A DNA stretch of 64,000 nucleotides from Polydactylus sextarius. Its lineage: Eukaryota > Chordata > Actinopteri > Polynemidae. Location of the stretch: the NCBI GenBank assembly GCA_016801845.1, contig CM028910.1, positions 16,894,629 to 16,958,628 of the forward strand, written 5' to 3'. The notes beneath the pieces were generated by a model. The model was not told where the DNA came from. It did not search any database and saw only the letters and a program-made list of their open reading frames with translations. A program made the translations under genes and the position numbers. Below are positions 48,046 to 60,336 of this stretch, in pieces. Position 1 is the stretch's first letter; every line of letters starts with the position of its first letter.

Positions 48046-51000
48046 GTGTGCGAGTGACGGAATAGTGGAAAAAGAGAGACCAGTAATATGTATCTAAAGT
48101 TTATAACCTTCTGTATTGATGTGAGGGTGCGTGATGTAACATAATTAAAACGATTTGTGTATTTCACCAAAACCCTATTTAATTATAACCATTTTAAACC
48201 AATAAAAGTCTTTGTGTTTAAGTTTTGGAGAGCTTTCCCTGATTTATTTTTAGTATACGACCTTGGTGATGGTTTTAAGTGATGTCATTGTATTGGCCTG
48301 ATTCCTGCTCTTCGTCCTTTTCAGAGTAGAGAGCTGTCTGAGTAGAGAGTTTATCTGTCAAAGTGCTGACACCGAAGTACAATACAAACCTGGTTGAATT
48401 AAATCAGATACATCTATCAGCAATAGCAGAACTGTTAGTATCCTTTTTAATGTAGAAACCATACATGTCATAGTAGAGACCATGTATTTACAACATGTTT
48501 ATTTGTTGTTCTTTGATATTTGAGCCCAGTGTGGATTTAGAGTCTGATACTGTCTCAGTGTCATTAACAGATCCTGTTTTCTCAGCAGCATTGATATGCC
48601 ATTTGGGGCCTACTGATGATTATCTAACTGATTATATATGAGGGCAGCTACCTGTAAGTGTTGTTAAGTGTCGGACCTTATTACACACTAACTGATAGTA
48701 TCTGACATCTGTCATGAGATATTCATGTATTATTATGTTTGAATATGTAAAGTACAAATACACCGTTGTTTCTCAACATCAAATTTAAGCCTTTTCCCCC
48801 CTTTTCTCACTCATCTTTCTGGTGTTAAAGTGGAAAATGACGCTATTTTTCTAACAGGGTCTTTTATGCCACATCTGGAGTGGAGACCTAAACAAAGATT
48901 AACGTGAAATGGTTTAGGTTTCATTATGATTACCATTACATCTGCTGTCTGGGTACCATGTACTGTGTAGGTGGAATTAAAGAACATTGAAGACTTTCAG
49001 TGGAAATGTTATGTGTATGTATGTCTTTTAGAAAATATCATTTCCTGAATTTCATAAATCAACACATGGAAAACTGCCATCACTTTGTCCTCCAGAGTGT
49101 TATTTATTTTTAAAAACTGCTATAATTTGCCACCAGACTTGTGAAAGAAATGGAGACGATGCCCACTTTGATGACATTTTTTCCTAATGCTTTGTGCTTC
49201 CTCTTTGGTTTGCATAATGAACCATCGTAATGAAGACCATGATATGAGCATGGGAGAGAGGAAAGATGCTTTGTTGCTGTTCTGACTGCCAGCGTGACTT
49301 AGATATAAGCTGAGCTTCCAAATTTCCAAAAGTTGCCTGGTGTTTTGTATTTATTTTTTTTTTGCGTGTGGTTTTAACAGTTTTGGCATGGGACCCTTAG
49401 CCTGTGGGGTCACTGGATGATAATGTATGCTGATCACAGTTAAACCTTCACAGACAAAGGATGCTTTCTTAATGCTGCCTTGTCAAATTTAAGATGTATT
49501 ACCTTTCTCTGGCCACAGCATGGCACTCTTCAAATTGAAATGTGACCTCTTTCTTGACAGTTCTGCTCTTTTCCTGTGACATTTTGAGTCAATTCTGGAG
49601 CGTCATGTGAGAGTCTCATCATCCCATCGTAGACTGTACCATGTATTTATATTTCATGATGAATTCCATCTGTTACAAACCAATTAAACACGCCTATCAG
49701 TGGAGGCGCGGGGTTGCAGTCGAGCACAGCAGGGTTTGAAAAGAGTTTTCTTTGAAATTAGAAGACAACCTGAACAAAATCAATCCCCTCTCCTCTCAAC
49801 TCTCTTTTTTATTATTATTACTAGGCCTCTCTTCTGAGGATCCCCACTGTGTGGTTGGTCTTCCTAGTCAGGACTGAGACTGACATCAGTGTAGCCATCT
49901 CATTACTCTCCAAGGGATCTGGGAGGTCAGCCCTATCAAGTGGAGTGGTGCTATAAAATAAATTGAATGTTACGCTGAGGCAAATGTTGAAGGTGATGGA
50001 CAGAGAGGGCCCCAGCTCAGAACCACTACACTCTTCAGCTCCCCTGGGCGCTACAGACTGGGATCTGGGCAGCTGGATGACTGGCTAAGAAAAAAAAAGG
50101 TTGCAATCAGAATTAAACATGAGCAATCTGACCATTGTGGTATGTTGGCCATCCGTCACTCTGCAGCTCCGAGAGGCTACCTGTGCATGTCCAGTGGGCC
50201 TGTCAGGTATTGGAATAGACACACTTGGCTGCACAGAGGTAGAATCAGAATTGCAGATGTGCCAGGGAAGGGAAAAGGAGAATAAAGTCAATCGATGTGT
50301 AGTGAATGGCCATAGCATAAAGCCACAGAGATGCCTCTTTGGTTTTGGACAAAGATAATGTTAGGCTACTGTTACTTTTGTCATTTTAATGTGATCTCTG
50401 AGTTCTTATTCTAAAAATCACAGCTTATGACAGTTAATGACATTAATTCACTCCTTTGACTGAAAATCCTCATATATTACTTTAAAACAGAACTCTGGAA
50501 TATCCCTAATAGGATCCAAGTCAAAAATAGCCAAAGTACATTTTTTCTTCAGAGTTTGACTACTCAGTGGTTTGTCTGAAGTATTTGGTTTGCATAAATG
50601 CCTATATTTACAGCATTTCAGGATTTACTCCACAATTGAGGAAAACATTTTTGGCCATTTTAATGATTAAACTGTGAATCTAATATATAACAAGTTGATA
50701 CCAATATAACTCTGCCGCACAGTACAGTATGCGGTTCCCTTGATGTAAGGGTTTGAAGTAAACAATGTTAGATGACATCCCAAAACGACTGGGCTGGTGT
50801 GGGGGTGGGGAGTAAGCCTACTTTCCCATTAGCATCACGGTGTTGAAAAAGAGGCTTTTAAAGTGGATAAAGTATCTTTGCTCCATTAGGATATATTTTG
50901 AAAAAAAAAAAATAAAGCAAAACAAGAAAAAGAAAAAAAGTTCTGCCCTGACAGAGCAACACAAAAGCAGCTCAATGGGATGGTAATTAACTGCAGTTTG

Positions 51001-51925
51001 TTGAGAATTGACTGGTAGTAATTGGTTATATTCAAAAGAAGGGTCCAGATTGACATTTTGCATTTCTGTTGGCATTGTGTTCAAAGTCATATTTTGTGGC
51101 TCTTGTCGTACACTTTGAAGCACCCTGGTGTGATTGAGCGATAAAAAATGAGATTGAAAAGTAGCCTTTGATCAGAAACCATCCAGCAATCATTTTCTCA
51201 CAAATGCAAAGTGAAAAAATATACATCAAACGGAAAAGTAAAAGTACGATTATTATTTTTTTTTTGCAGCAGCAAGTGCAATATATGATTCTGATTCCCT
51301 GAGCTTGTAAACGATTCCATTTCATTTTTTAGACATTATCGACTTTGAAATAGGCCACATACTGTGTAATATTTGTATGTTTTCCCCATAAAGTGCCACA
51401 AATAATTCATCTAAAGCTGTACTGCAGAGAGAATAGTTGACTTTGTTGGAGAAAAAGAATGCTTTTGGTGTAGTCTCACATTTGCTCGTAACTATCGGTA
51501 ACACTGCAGCATAGCAGTGGCTTACAAGCTTGGCACGGAGACATTTTGAAATGTGAGCTCAATTATAAGTATTCATACCCTCATAAATGACATATGTTGT
51601 TAGTTATAAGGAGTAACTAGTTCAAACATTGATGTGCATTGACAAATGGTTAAGCAATATTTTTGGTTCTAATGACTGAAATAAGGCGTAATGACTCAGA
51701 CGAATTTTTTCGAAAAAAATAAAATGAAATTAGAGGAAAAAAGGTGCCTGATACAGCTTTTTTTCTCACGGGGCTGTCACACCCAGAAAATGGGTAAGCC
51801 TAAGATAAAGTATTTAAAAAAAAAATCTATTAAATCTCTAAAGAATTCCTCCGGAGGAGAATTATCTGAATTGCATGTTGTTTTCCTAGAAACACCAGAA
51901 AAGGAGCAAGCTTACAACTATTCAC
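48045..51925. other. Non-coding stretch
   Basis: T-run near 49355, A-run at 50900-50910. 48580-48760 and 49500-49700 look repeat-poor but have no clear motif cluster. 51510-51650 may be a diverged repeat (atgacatatgttgttagtta), weakly supported. No gene is supported. Confidence 0.35.
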
Positions 51926-51929
51926 AATG

Positions 51930-52400
51930 GACTGTCCTCAGTGCGCTGCGGGAGAAGCAATTTGTTGAAAGAGGTAAATCCATTTAGCCCCAACAGAAAG
52001 GTGGCGAGCAGACTTAATTGAGGTCTCCGGCTATATTTAAAAGGAGTAAATAATTTTGGGACACAGCAGGATATTTTTGCACACGGGTCAAATGAGTGAA
52101 TATTCATTTTTATGTAATGGAAAAACTGGTTGAGTGGAAGTTTGTTCTCTGACTCTGAGCTTCACAAGCTCCACATTTTCTTGTCATATCTTGAAAGATA
52201 TTAGTCTGTCTGACTTCTCTGATTAATGCCAGAGGACTAATAACTCTCCTTTATTGTCTTCTCTCCTTAAATCTTCTCGTTTTGGGCTGAGATGTCTGTT
52301 CTGCCAGAGTAAATATCGGTTGGAACTCCACTGCATGTTGCTGTTACAAAACAGTTAAAAGCTCAATAGTGAATAAGCCAGCTATTACACAAGCTCTCTG
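51930..52400. promoter_or_regulatory. Candidate conserved non-coding elements
   Basis: GATTAATG (52221-52228), GACTAATAAC (near 52236), TTTATTGTC (SOX-type, near 52250) and GAATATTCATTTTTATG (near 52097) occur in repeat-free sequence ending at a CA microsatellite. Confidence 0.35.
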
Positions 52401-52417
52401 GGGTACATGCACACTGT

Positions 52418-52420
<3 letters not shown>

Positions 52421-52449
<29 letters not shown>
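52421..52449. repeat. (AC)n microsatellite
   Basis: About 14 AC units. Confidence 0.9.
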
Positions 52450-52451
<2 letters not shown>

Positions 52452-52579
52452 CTGAAATGCACACATTATCTGCATAAAACACCTGCCTGGAGGCTTAGAT
52501 TGAGACACTCCAGAGCCAGGAGTCTCTGGCTCACTTCCTTTAACAACGCAACAAGAAAGTCACAATAGAGTTCTCCTGG

Positions 52580-52900
52580 CCTGTAAGACCTGCTTCTTTT
52601 ATGACAAGTGCTATATAATTGTGCAGTCTGGCCTAAATTATGCAGTCTCTCTGAAATATTTGATGACTATTTGTCGGTGAACCCACCCTCCTTGGCCTCC
52701 TTTTTCCCTCTTATCTGCTTTTTTTTCTGATTTATATGTCGCCTCACTGGCATGCCGAGTTAGTCCTGTGTTTCTGATTATGTTTTCATCAGTGTTTTTC
52801 TAATGCATCAACTTGTAAACCAATTTACCCGCTGGCGCCCTAAAACTATTCTGGCATGAAACAGCTATTGCAGCATTTAGCCGCCAACCCCACCACCACC
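52580..52900. promoter_or_regulatory. Candidate conserved non-coding element
   Basis: Repeat-free block with a direct repeat of TGCAGTCT (52622-52629 and 52641-52648, start to start 19 bases, nearly two helical turns), CTAAATTATG between them, and TGATTATG near 52776. It ends at a (CCA)n run near 52888-52908. Confidence 0.35.
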
Positions 52901-53308
52901 ACCACCACCCCGCACCTTCCCCTTCTTTTCCCCCTGCTGCCAGTAAATGTTTAAATATGTTGCAGTTTTGTTTGAAGGACCGTCTCACTGCACATGACTA
53001 GTCAGCAGATCCCTTCAAGATAAGAGCACACCTTTTACTCTGACGTTACTAGAAAACTCCATTTCAGTGTTGTGGTTAGATTTGTCAGTAACCAAAAAAA
53101 AAAAAAAAAAAAAATGGAGCTTTATGTCCGACACAAACACTGATTTGACAAAGTGACACCAATTTAAGATGTTTGGAAGAGTCCACTTTTCCCCTTGAAC
53201 AAAAGCATCGGATCCTATGATGAATTAGCTGCTGTTCTGGGACAAGGGGGCATACTTTAATCTTGGTAACTTAACCCACTTTTTGACCACTTGACCCTGG
53301 ATATTCAG

Positions 53309-53374
53309 CTGTTCAAGGCCATTGCTGATAGTAATATTGATGAAGAGGGTCCACAGCTGGATCCACAAACTCTG
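53309..53374 (+). other. Candidate 66-base phase-0 exon
   Basis: Between acceptor gatattcag (53308) and donor ACTCTG|GTAAGAGG (53375) lie 22 codons reading LFKAIADSNIDEEGPQLDP and ending QTL. The exon is phase 0 at both ends and acidic, and the frame stays open beyond both splice sites. The acceptor lacks a good pyrimidine tract, and I know no family that matches. A cassette exon, an old pseudo-exon or chance are all possible. Confidence 0.2.
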
Positions 53375-53889
53375 GTAAGAGGCATCTGCCATATCAAATC
53401 ATCCAACCGGAGTTTTGTCCTTTCTGTTTTTGTCCGTTCAAATTGCTAAAATGATCAAAGCTGTGTACGTCAGAGCTGCTTGACGAGCCATTATTTGGAG
53501 AAAAATGGAAAAAAAAACATCAAAATAAAATTACTGGAAACCAAAGTATAATAGAGTCAGACTTTTTTTTCCTGTATAAATTTCCTTCTGTTAAATAGTT
53601 GTGTCCTTTTGTGAAGGGCAGAGCCATCTTTCATACTTAAGTCTTTTTAAGGCAACCATGCAAAAAACAAAATCCTCCATTATCATGCATAGGTGAGGCT
53701 TGATTTTCCTTTTGTCTTTATGACACTTACTATCCCAGAACCAGGAAACGACAAGTGGTGTCTTCCAGTTAAAAGGCCAGATGTAACTCGAGTCAATCAA
53801 TACAGTGAGATAGATGATGCTGCTGATCCAGACACTAAGGGCTGTCCTTTGTTTGGATCCTCACATACATTGTAGACTTCCACCTGCAG

Positions 53890-54165
53890 CCGTCTTTACA
53901 AGTCCCAAATGTCACCTACTTCATCACTGCCACGCTTTGATTACTTCTTCCTTATTAGTCCTTTATCCGGAAGGCTATAACTCTTCAGCCGAGTGTCATT
54001 ATTTTGACTGTGACATTAATGGAATCAATATTTTGACACCTCGCCTTACCAGTGCCGGTAATTCAAGTCACAGGTACAGTGGGTAATCGAGTTGATAGGG
54101 GACATGATTGACAGGTAATAGGATAAGGACTCTCTGAGCTCTGAGGCTCTGTCATTGTCCCACAG
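53890..54165. promoter_or_regulatory. Candidate enhancer with a PBX-MEIS composite site
   Basis: TGATTGACAG at 54105-54114 is the full consensus for PBX with MEIS/PREP, expected about 0.1 times by chance in this window. Nearby are GACATTAATGG (near 54011), GTAATCGAG (near 54083) and GTAATAGGATAAGG (near 54115). The surrounding sequence is repeat-free and CpG-containing. Confidence 0.45.
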
Positions 54166-55136
54166 CCCATTCTGTACATCATGAAAAATGGATTTTACTT
54201 GATACAGAGTTTAGAGTGTTACTTCATCTAGTTTTTGTTCTTACTTCCTACTGTTCATCTCATATCTGTGACATTTTGTCAGTATTGGGCTGACTGGAAT
54301 TTAAGTTTTGAGGTTTAGAGAGTCATCATTAGTGTTATTAATTGCTGATAATCATCCACTAATGCTTTGTAGACCATTTTCTAACCATTATAAAGGATAA
54401 CTGTTGTAGTGTCTCTACATACCTGTTATTTCTATGCGAGGTAGCAGTCATCTAAACTGTAACTTGTCTGGTGAAGAAGAAAGAAGAAAGAAGAAGAAGG
54501 CAGCTTTTCGTAATTTAAACACAGAGAACGGAGGCAGTTCTGCTGCTACACAACAGCGTTGACATCTCCCGTCAGGCTGTCTCTACTTTTTATACAGACA
54601 TCAGTTCATCTCTGACTATCTGGAGTTTGTGTTGTAGCTGTATAACACAGTTATATTCTCCACTTTCTGATTTAAAAACATACAGCTACTATTTTTATTT
54701 TTTATTTTTTTCATTTTTTCGATTTTCATTTTTGTGACATATTCAGCCATAGCCTCGACATCAAAAACAGTTAGTTATGTCAAAAGACAATAGTCGTTCC
54801 ATCGGTAATAATAAAAAAGTGACATATTTGATCAAATTATACTGTCATATCAATTGTAGGTTTTACTGACTGGCTGTGATGGCATACTCTTACTCCAAAA
54901 TATACTAAACTAAACTGGTAAGCATTAGTTAAAATACAGATGTGTTGCCAAGCACTCTGGTGTGTTTTTATTTGCTTTGGGTGTTGAAGCTGCATCGTTG
55001 TCCGTGGCTAGCTCAGAGCTCCAGGCAAAGCCCCAAACAACAGACTGTTTCCCAAGTAATTACTAGACTGTCAAAACAGAGACACAGGGAGACTGAGGAG
55101 AGCAGAGAAGGCTGACTGTTTCAGCTTAAGCAGTGA

Positions 55137-55176
<40 letters not shown>

Positions 55177-55200
55177 AAAACGCACAAGCACCTCAGCTAA
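54165..55200. other. Non-coding stretch, possibly with a diverged repeat
   Basis: 54318-54420 (ctgataatcatccactaatg, ccattataaaggataactg) resembles a common fish MITE-like repeat, but I am not certain. (GAA)n lies at 54478-54500 and (CA)n at 55143-55173. Confidence 0.35.
55143..55173. repeat. (CA)n microsatellite
   Basis: About 15 CA units. Confidence 0.9.
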
Positions 55201-55204
55201 CTAA

Positions 55205-55460
55205 TGCTTCTCTGTCATCTGGCAGTAACGCCTTGATCATATGCTCAAGCATAAAAAGAGCTCATGCTGTCCTCAAGCTCCATCTCTACGCAGGAAGTCA
55301 CCTCAGCTATTACCCAGCAGAGCTGTTTTCTCCGGAGACAACTTCCAACAGGCTCTATCGCTCATCTGTGGCACCATGCGAGGCATTTAATATAAATGAT
55401 TCATGACCAGGCGCTGGTCAAAATAATCTTTTGTATGAATCATCATGAATGCCATAACAC
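55205..55460. promoter_or_regulatory. Strong enhancer candidate with nested inverted repeats
   Basis: ATGATTCAT (55396-55404) and its exact reverse complement ATGAATCAT (55435-55443) enclose a second palindrome, TGACCAG-GCG-CTGGTCA (55404-55420). Upstream, CTTGA/TCAAG arms flank an ATATGC (near 55232-55249). The block is repeat-free and starts just after a CA microsatellite. TGACC/GGTCA spaced by few bases recalls nuclear-receptor everted half sites, though spacing is not canonical. Confidence 0.45.
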
Positions 55461-56825
55461 TGTAGATACTGTATTAACTTGATTGTCTATAATTATTGGT
55501 CATTTCAAATAAAAATACTCTTCTCAGTCCCATAAACACAAAAATCATTAATACAATATTTTTTCAGTGACAAAATTCTCAATGTAATTTCACTTCTCAG
55601 TAGTCTGAATCATTAAGAACCTTTAGAGGATTTTTGTTAATACTTTTCACAAAAAGGAAGTGTCCCAAAGACATTTCTCTACGTGTATATGTGAACAGGA
55701 ATATGTTTTGTGCTGCTTTCAAGTAAAGTAAACAAAATTGAATTGAATCACTTACATTACTTTTTATTAAGTGGAGCTTTCTTTTTGAGGTCGCGTTTAG
55801 CAATTTAATGCATGAGAAAGCACCTTTAGTCGATGCTCTGTTCTTAGTGTCCAATGCGGTGAACTTTCACTATTTAATCCAGTTTTTGTAAAAGTACCTG
55901 ATTTTATTTTATTTATTTATTTGGTCCACTTTGGTGGATTAATTTTTGGGGATTTCTTGCAAATTGCCGAGGACACTGGCCTGAACAAATCCTCTGGTCA
56001 TTGTTGTGCCTTTGCACCAGGACAATTATAATTTACTGTTTGGGTTTTCTTTTTTGTTGGAAACATGAGAAGTTTTAAGAGTCTCAGAGCTGCATTCTGG
56101 TTAGTTTCAACTGTACTTTTTGACCTCAAAACTTTGGTAATCATGTTCTTTTTTAGCAGTGTGACTACAAGCTCTCTTATCTCGCTTTTCCACTGTTGAG
56201 CTTACTGTTATCTAAGCTCGTGGTTATATGGAGTTATACGCGTGCTTATAGTACAAGCCCTACAGAAGTGATGGTATAGTATCTCATGCCTATATGCCTG
56301 AGTAATGCCCTTTCTCATTACACATGTGTTAGACTCATTTTTCAACTTCACTTTTTCTGGAAAATCCAAGATCTGTGTTTTAAGGAGACGTCTCCCTCGA
56401 CCGCTTAGCAAATTCATCAACTGTGATTTTTTATGGTTTTTTTTTTAAATTTTTTATTTTTACCCCTTTCACTTCTGAGATCCAATGAGCCTACAACAGC
56501 CACTGAAAAAATAAATACTGTACTTAAAGTCCGGGTGTTTCACCGAATCACTCATGTTAGTAGGTTAGGATCGTATGTTGTTGAAGGCCACAAATGGGTA
56601 ACTCATCAAAGGCCTGGATTTGTTTGGCAGTCGAGCATTTAAGAAGCACGCATTTCATCGCAATGACTTAAGTTAGAGTGGTGGTGGCCTTGACTGGCCC
56701 CTTTCCCAAGTGCCCCCAAAAAAACTTTCATGTGGAAGGCATAGGCTTCAGCGTTACCTCCGATGTTTTCCCCCAGCTTTCGATTACACGCACACAGAAA
56801 ACATAAAGTGTTTATGACCCCATGT
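55460..56825. other. Non-coding stretch, nothing recognised
   Basis: AT-rich with T-rich patches at 55900-55920 and 56430-56462. No gene is supported. Confidence 0.4.
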
Positions 56826-56829
56826 TTCA

Positions 56830-57080
56830 GAGGTCACATTCAGACCTTTATTCGTTACTCTGTCATGTCAAATGCCCCCTATCAGCTTTCTCCCATCCAG
56901 TGCATTTATGTGACTGAGGTGGTTAAACAAAAATGCAGTGAGAGGTGCTGACCCTGACCTCTGACTCTGTCGAAACGTACATACAAATGTCAAGCCAATA
57001 ACTAGCTTCCTTCTCAGAGCAGCCAATTGCCTTAAACTAGAGCAGTTGCTGACAAGTAATTCATTGGCCACATCAGACAA
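56830..57080. promoter_or_regulatory. Candidate conserved non-coding element
   Basis: Repeat-free block with TGACCTCTGAC (near 56956), CCAATTGCC (near 57023), AAGTAATTCATTGG (near 57054) and TGTCATGTCAAATG (near 56860). Weakly supported by texture only. Confidence 0.3.
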
Positions 57081-57359
57081 GAAAGGAAGGCGGGGAAGAG
57101 AGGGATGAAATGAACAGGTTACAATTGAAATACCCTGAAAGAACCCACTGATTTGGTCTACAAAGAAGATGAAACACTGTTTTTCTTCCACAGATACTGA
57201 AGAGAACAGTAAAGAAAATGGTCAGTGTAAAACTTGGGTGTAGTGCGTGTCTGTGAAATTGAAAAATTACTTTTTTCCAAATGTTGACTCAAGAGTTTTA
57301 GTACGATAGCTGTGTGCTAGCTGTGTTTCCAATCTGAAGACCGATAAACAAGCAATATA

Positions 57360-57790
57360 ACAACAGATGTTAACGCCATTAGTCGACTGCAGATGTGGAT
57401 TTGAGCAGGAAATAAAGATTTTTTTAACGCAACCCCTCGATCCATCTTCAATTTATGAACACGCATGGTGCCAAATGATCATATTTCAAGGCTTTGAACC
57501 ATGTCGTTTGAGGTATTTTAGGCTTTTTAAGAGGAAATCCGGAGGACTCTTGTGCTTATTCAATCCACCCAGTGCTGGCTTTATAATGCACTGTGGGCAT
57601 AGGATCAGTGGGGCCAAAGCAGGGAATGAGGGGGCACTAACATTAGTGCCCACGAAAGCGTTCTCCAGCTGGGAGATTGGACCCTGGTTTGAAAGCTAGA
57701 GACACGAGGCGTTGTAATTGGCCCATTCCATTGGATTTATAGATTTTCACATTCAAATTTATATTGTCTGGTTTGCATTTGGGAGGTAAG
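57360..57790. promoter_or_regulatory. Strong candidate conserved non-coding element
   Basis: About 430 repeat-free bases including TTTATGA (CDX/HOX9-13-like, near 57452), a perfect inverted repeat GGGCACTAA-CA-TTAGTGCCC (57632-57651), a TEAD core CATTCC (57724-57729) and TGTAATTGG (near 57713). It is open on the plus strand from 57367 to 57699 but without splice signals or a known domain. Confidence 0.4.
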
Positions 57791-59010
57791 AGGATAGACT
57801 TACCTTTCTGGCTAAAGGACTACTTTCTTAAACTTCACCGGAAAAAGAATGGTGAGTCCACTGAGGGGAAACTTGACAGTAGATGTAATGTTGCACAAGC
57901 TAATACACAGGGAAAAATGATTATATATTTCTGCTCATGAAACCATAATTTTATAAAGAGGAAATATGTTAAAAATGTTCCCAAATGTTGGTGTATTACT
58001 TAATTACCTGGTATCTCAAATCGTAATTTCAGTATTTCTAAAAGTAAAAAAAAAACAACATATTATTCACTAAATGCACCTCATGTAGTTTACTTGTATA
58101 TATATTTTTTATTTTATATTCTTATACACACTTTATTCTAAAACTTGTGAGTCTTAAATCACAATGGTGCACAATATGTTAACAAGCGCAGACTGATTTT
58201 GTGCTGATAAATTACACATCTCTTTTTTGTGTTTTGCTGGGTTTATGCTTCTTTGCTTGTTTATACATCTTTTCTGAAATGAATGCCAAACTGTAAAGCA
58301 TATACATTGAACTAATCAGTAATTCTTGCTTAAAACAAACAAACACTACATGCTCAGAGAATAGCAGAATTCAGATGTGGTATGAAATGATGTGGTTGGA
58401 TACAAGAGATGTCAAAACACTGTCTGAAAAAAATATAACAACATAATTACCATCTGGTATTGGCTTCATCAACTTTATTGTCATTTGTGGTGCACTGCAT
58501 ACTCTTTCTCAGAGTCCACCTATTTCCCATGAACACTTTTGTTTGTTCACACCTGGCAGCTGCTCCATACATGTGGTCTGTCTACTGCCAGCCATGTAGA
58601 AACTCCATTTGGACCATTTATAGTCGGTTCTCTTGCTAAAGAGCACATTAATAAAATTGTGTAGTGTAGTGTTTACTTTCCACACCCAGAATATACTCAT
58701 AATGTACAGTGTATGCCTTTCACACACCATTAGAAGGGATATTGCACTTTACTGTCTTGGCTTGGTCAAACATGGCAACTTTTGGCGGAAATTTAGTGAA
58801 TTTGTGAGTGTGTAAAAATAAACATGACAAGGCTAAGCTGTTCTCAGCGCGTTGAATTTTATTCGGGCATCACTTTTGCATTCATTTGATTTTCTATGAG
58901 AAGCATCAAACTACAGGTGTGGAGAATGACAGGCCAACTGGCAGCCAGAGGCCGGCAGGTGGTGTGCTGACAACTTGAACTCGGCAAACATCGGGACAGT
59001 GATGCTGTCT
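57790..59010. other. Non-coding stretch, nothing recognised
   Basis: AT-rich sequence with short A/T runs and no gene signal. Confidence 0.4.
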
Positions 59011-59016
59011 CTCCTT

Positions 59017-60336
59017 CAGAGGTCGACTGATTCATCGATCATTATCGGCCAATTTTTGGCACCTTTTAATCTATCGGCATCGGTCGATGTTCATGTTTAA
59101 TAGCGGTGATTTAAATTCAGGCACGCCCGCAGGGCAGCACAGTATTTTTGATGCAGTGGAACGTGCAGCCACTGCGTGTGAAGGACCCAAGCCAAAACTT
59201 TTTGGGGTCCAAAACTTTCCTAGGAGAAAACAGTAAGGCTTAAATTCTGATCTTTCAAAGTCCAAGGCATCTATTTACTTTTTACCTAAACTAAACTATT
59301 AAGTCTCGCATCACCTAGTAAAAGAAAAGACAATGAATTAAACGGTTTGGAAAATTCTAAATTCTAATAGGGAGCCTTCAACCACCGGTAGCTTATAGGT
59401 AATGTTATGAATGGGTAGTCTATGAAAACTTGGAGAATTTCACTGTTTGTGAGTGGTGGTGCAGGCACCGGGTCTCACAAACACCTCAGTGTGAGTGAGG
59501 GACACGTTACTCCACACAGCTGCCCAGACATATCTGTTTAGTAGATGCTGACAATGTTTTCTCAATACAACGTGTTTGCAGTTGATTACAGAGATTCGAA
59601 TAAATAATCAGGTATCTCAATAAAACGTGCACAAGTTTCCTCATTAAACCTGCCTATCATGTCACAAGTCATTATCCTTTTATATAAGGCTGCTGAACAC
59701 AACAAAGCTATTTTTTTGTGATTACTAGATTGTGCGTATTTGGTCTGTAAGCAATCTCTTTTACAAAAACATGTTTGTTAAAGATTTTGGTTCTTATTCA
59801 CAAGTAGCCTAAACCCACTACTCATCATACCATTGCACTTTTTTTCAAAATATATTAGAGGATTGTTTTAATAAACAAAGGATCATTAAGTGGACTGAAG
59901 ATGAATGCACTACTAAAAATAGTTACTAACCACATGTGATCCTTCCACTATGAATCCACTGTGGAAGTATTTCAGCCAGCCAACACCAGGAAAGGCCAGG
60001 TGCATTATCTACAACAGACTTTTGAGCTTGGGAGCTATGGGAGTTATTCACTTAGTTGGTTATTTAATGACTTTATTTTTATATAAGATAAATAATATAA
60101 AAGTAGAGTAAAGAGAAGAAAGTTCTGTTTGTTTTTTTTGTATTCTTTTATTTATCTTTTAGAGTTGCATTTGTTATCTGTTTTCAATAAATGATGTTGA
60201 CTTCAGATTTTTTTTGCATGTGTTGTTATTAGTGTGCCATTTTCAATTATCGGCCAGAAAAACATCGGCAAAAACAAAATAAAATAAAATCGGCAGCAGC
60301 CATCGGCATGGAAAAACACATATCAGTCGACCTCTA
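59017..60336. mobile_element. Non-autonomous hAT-type DNA transposon
   Basis: Terminal inverted repeats match over 14 of 15 bases: CAGAGGTCGACTGAT at 59017 and ATCAGTCGACCTCTA ending at 60336. The flanking 8-mers ctctcctt and ctctcttc agree at six of eight positions, fitting the 8-bp target duplication typical of hAT elements. Subterminal ATCGGC repeats occur at both ends (59044, 59073; 60249, 60264, 60289, 60302), as is common for hAT transposase binding regions. At about 1.32 kb with no long open frame it lacks a transposase and would depend on one supplied in trans. The TIR type (AGAGGTCGAC) is one I associate with vertebrate hAT families. Confidence 0.8.
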
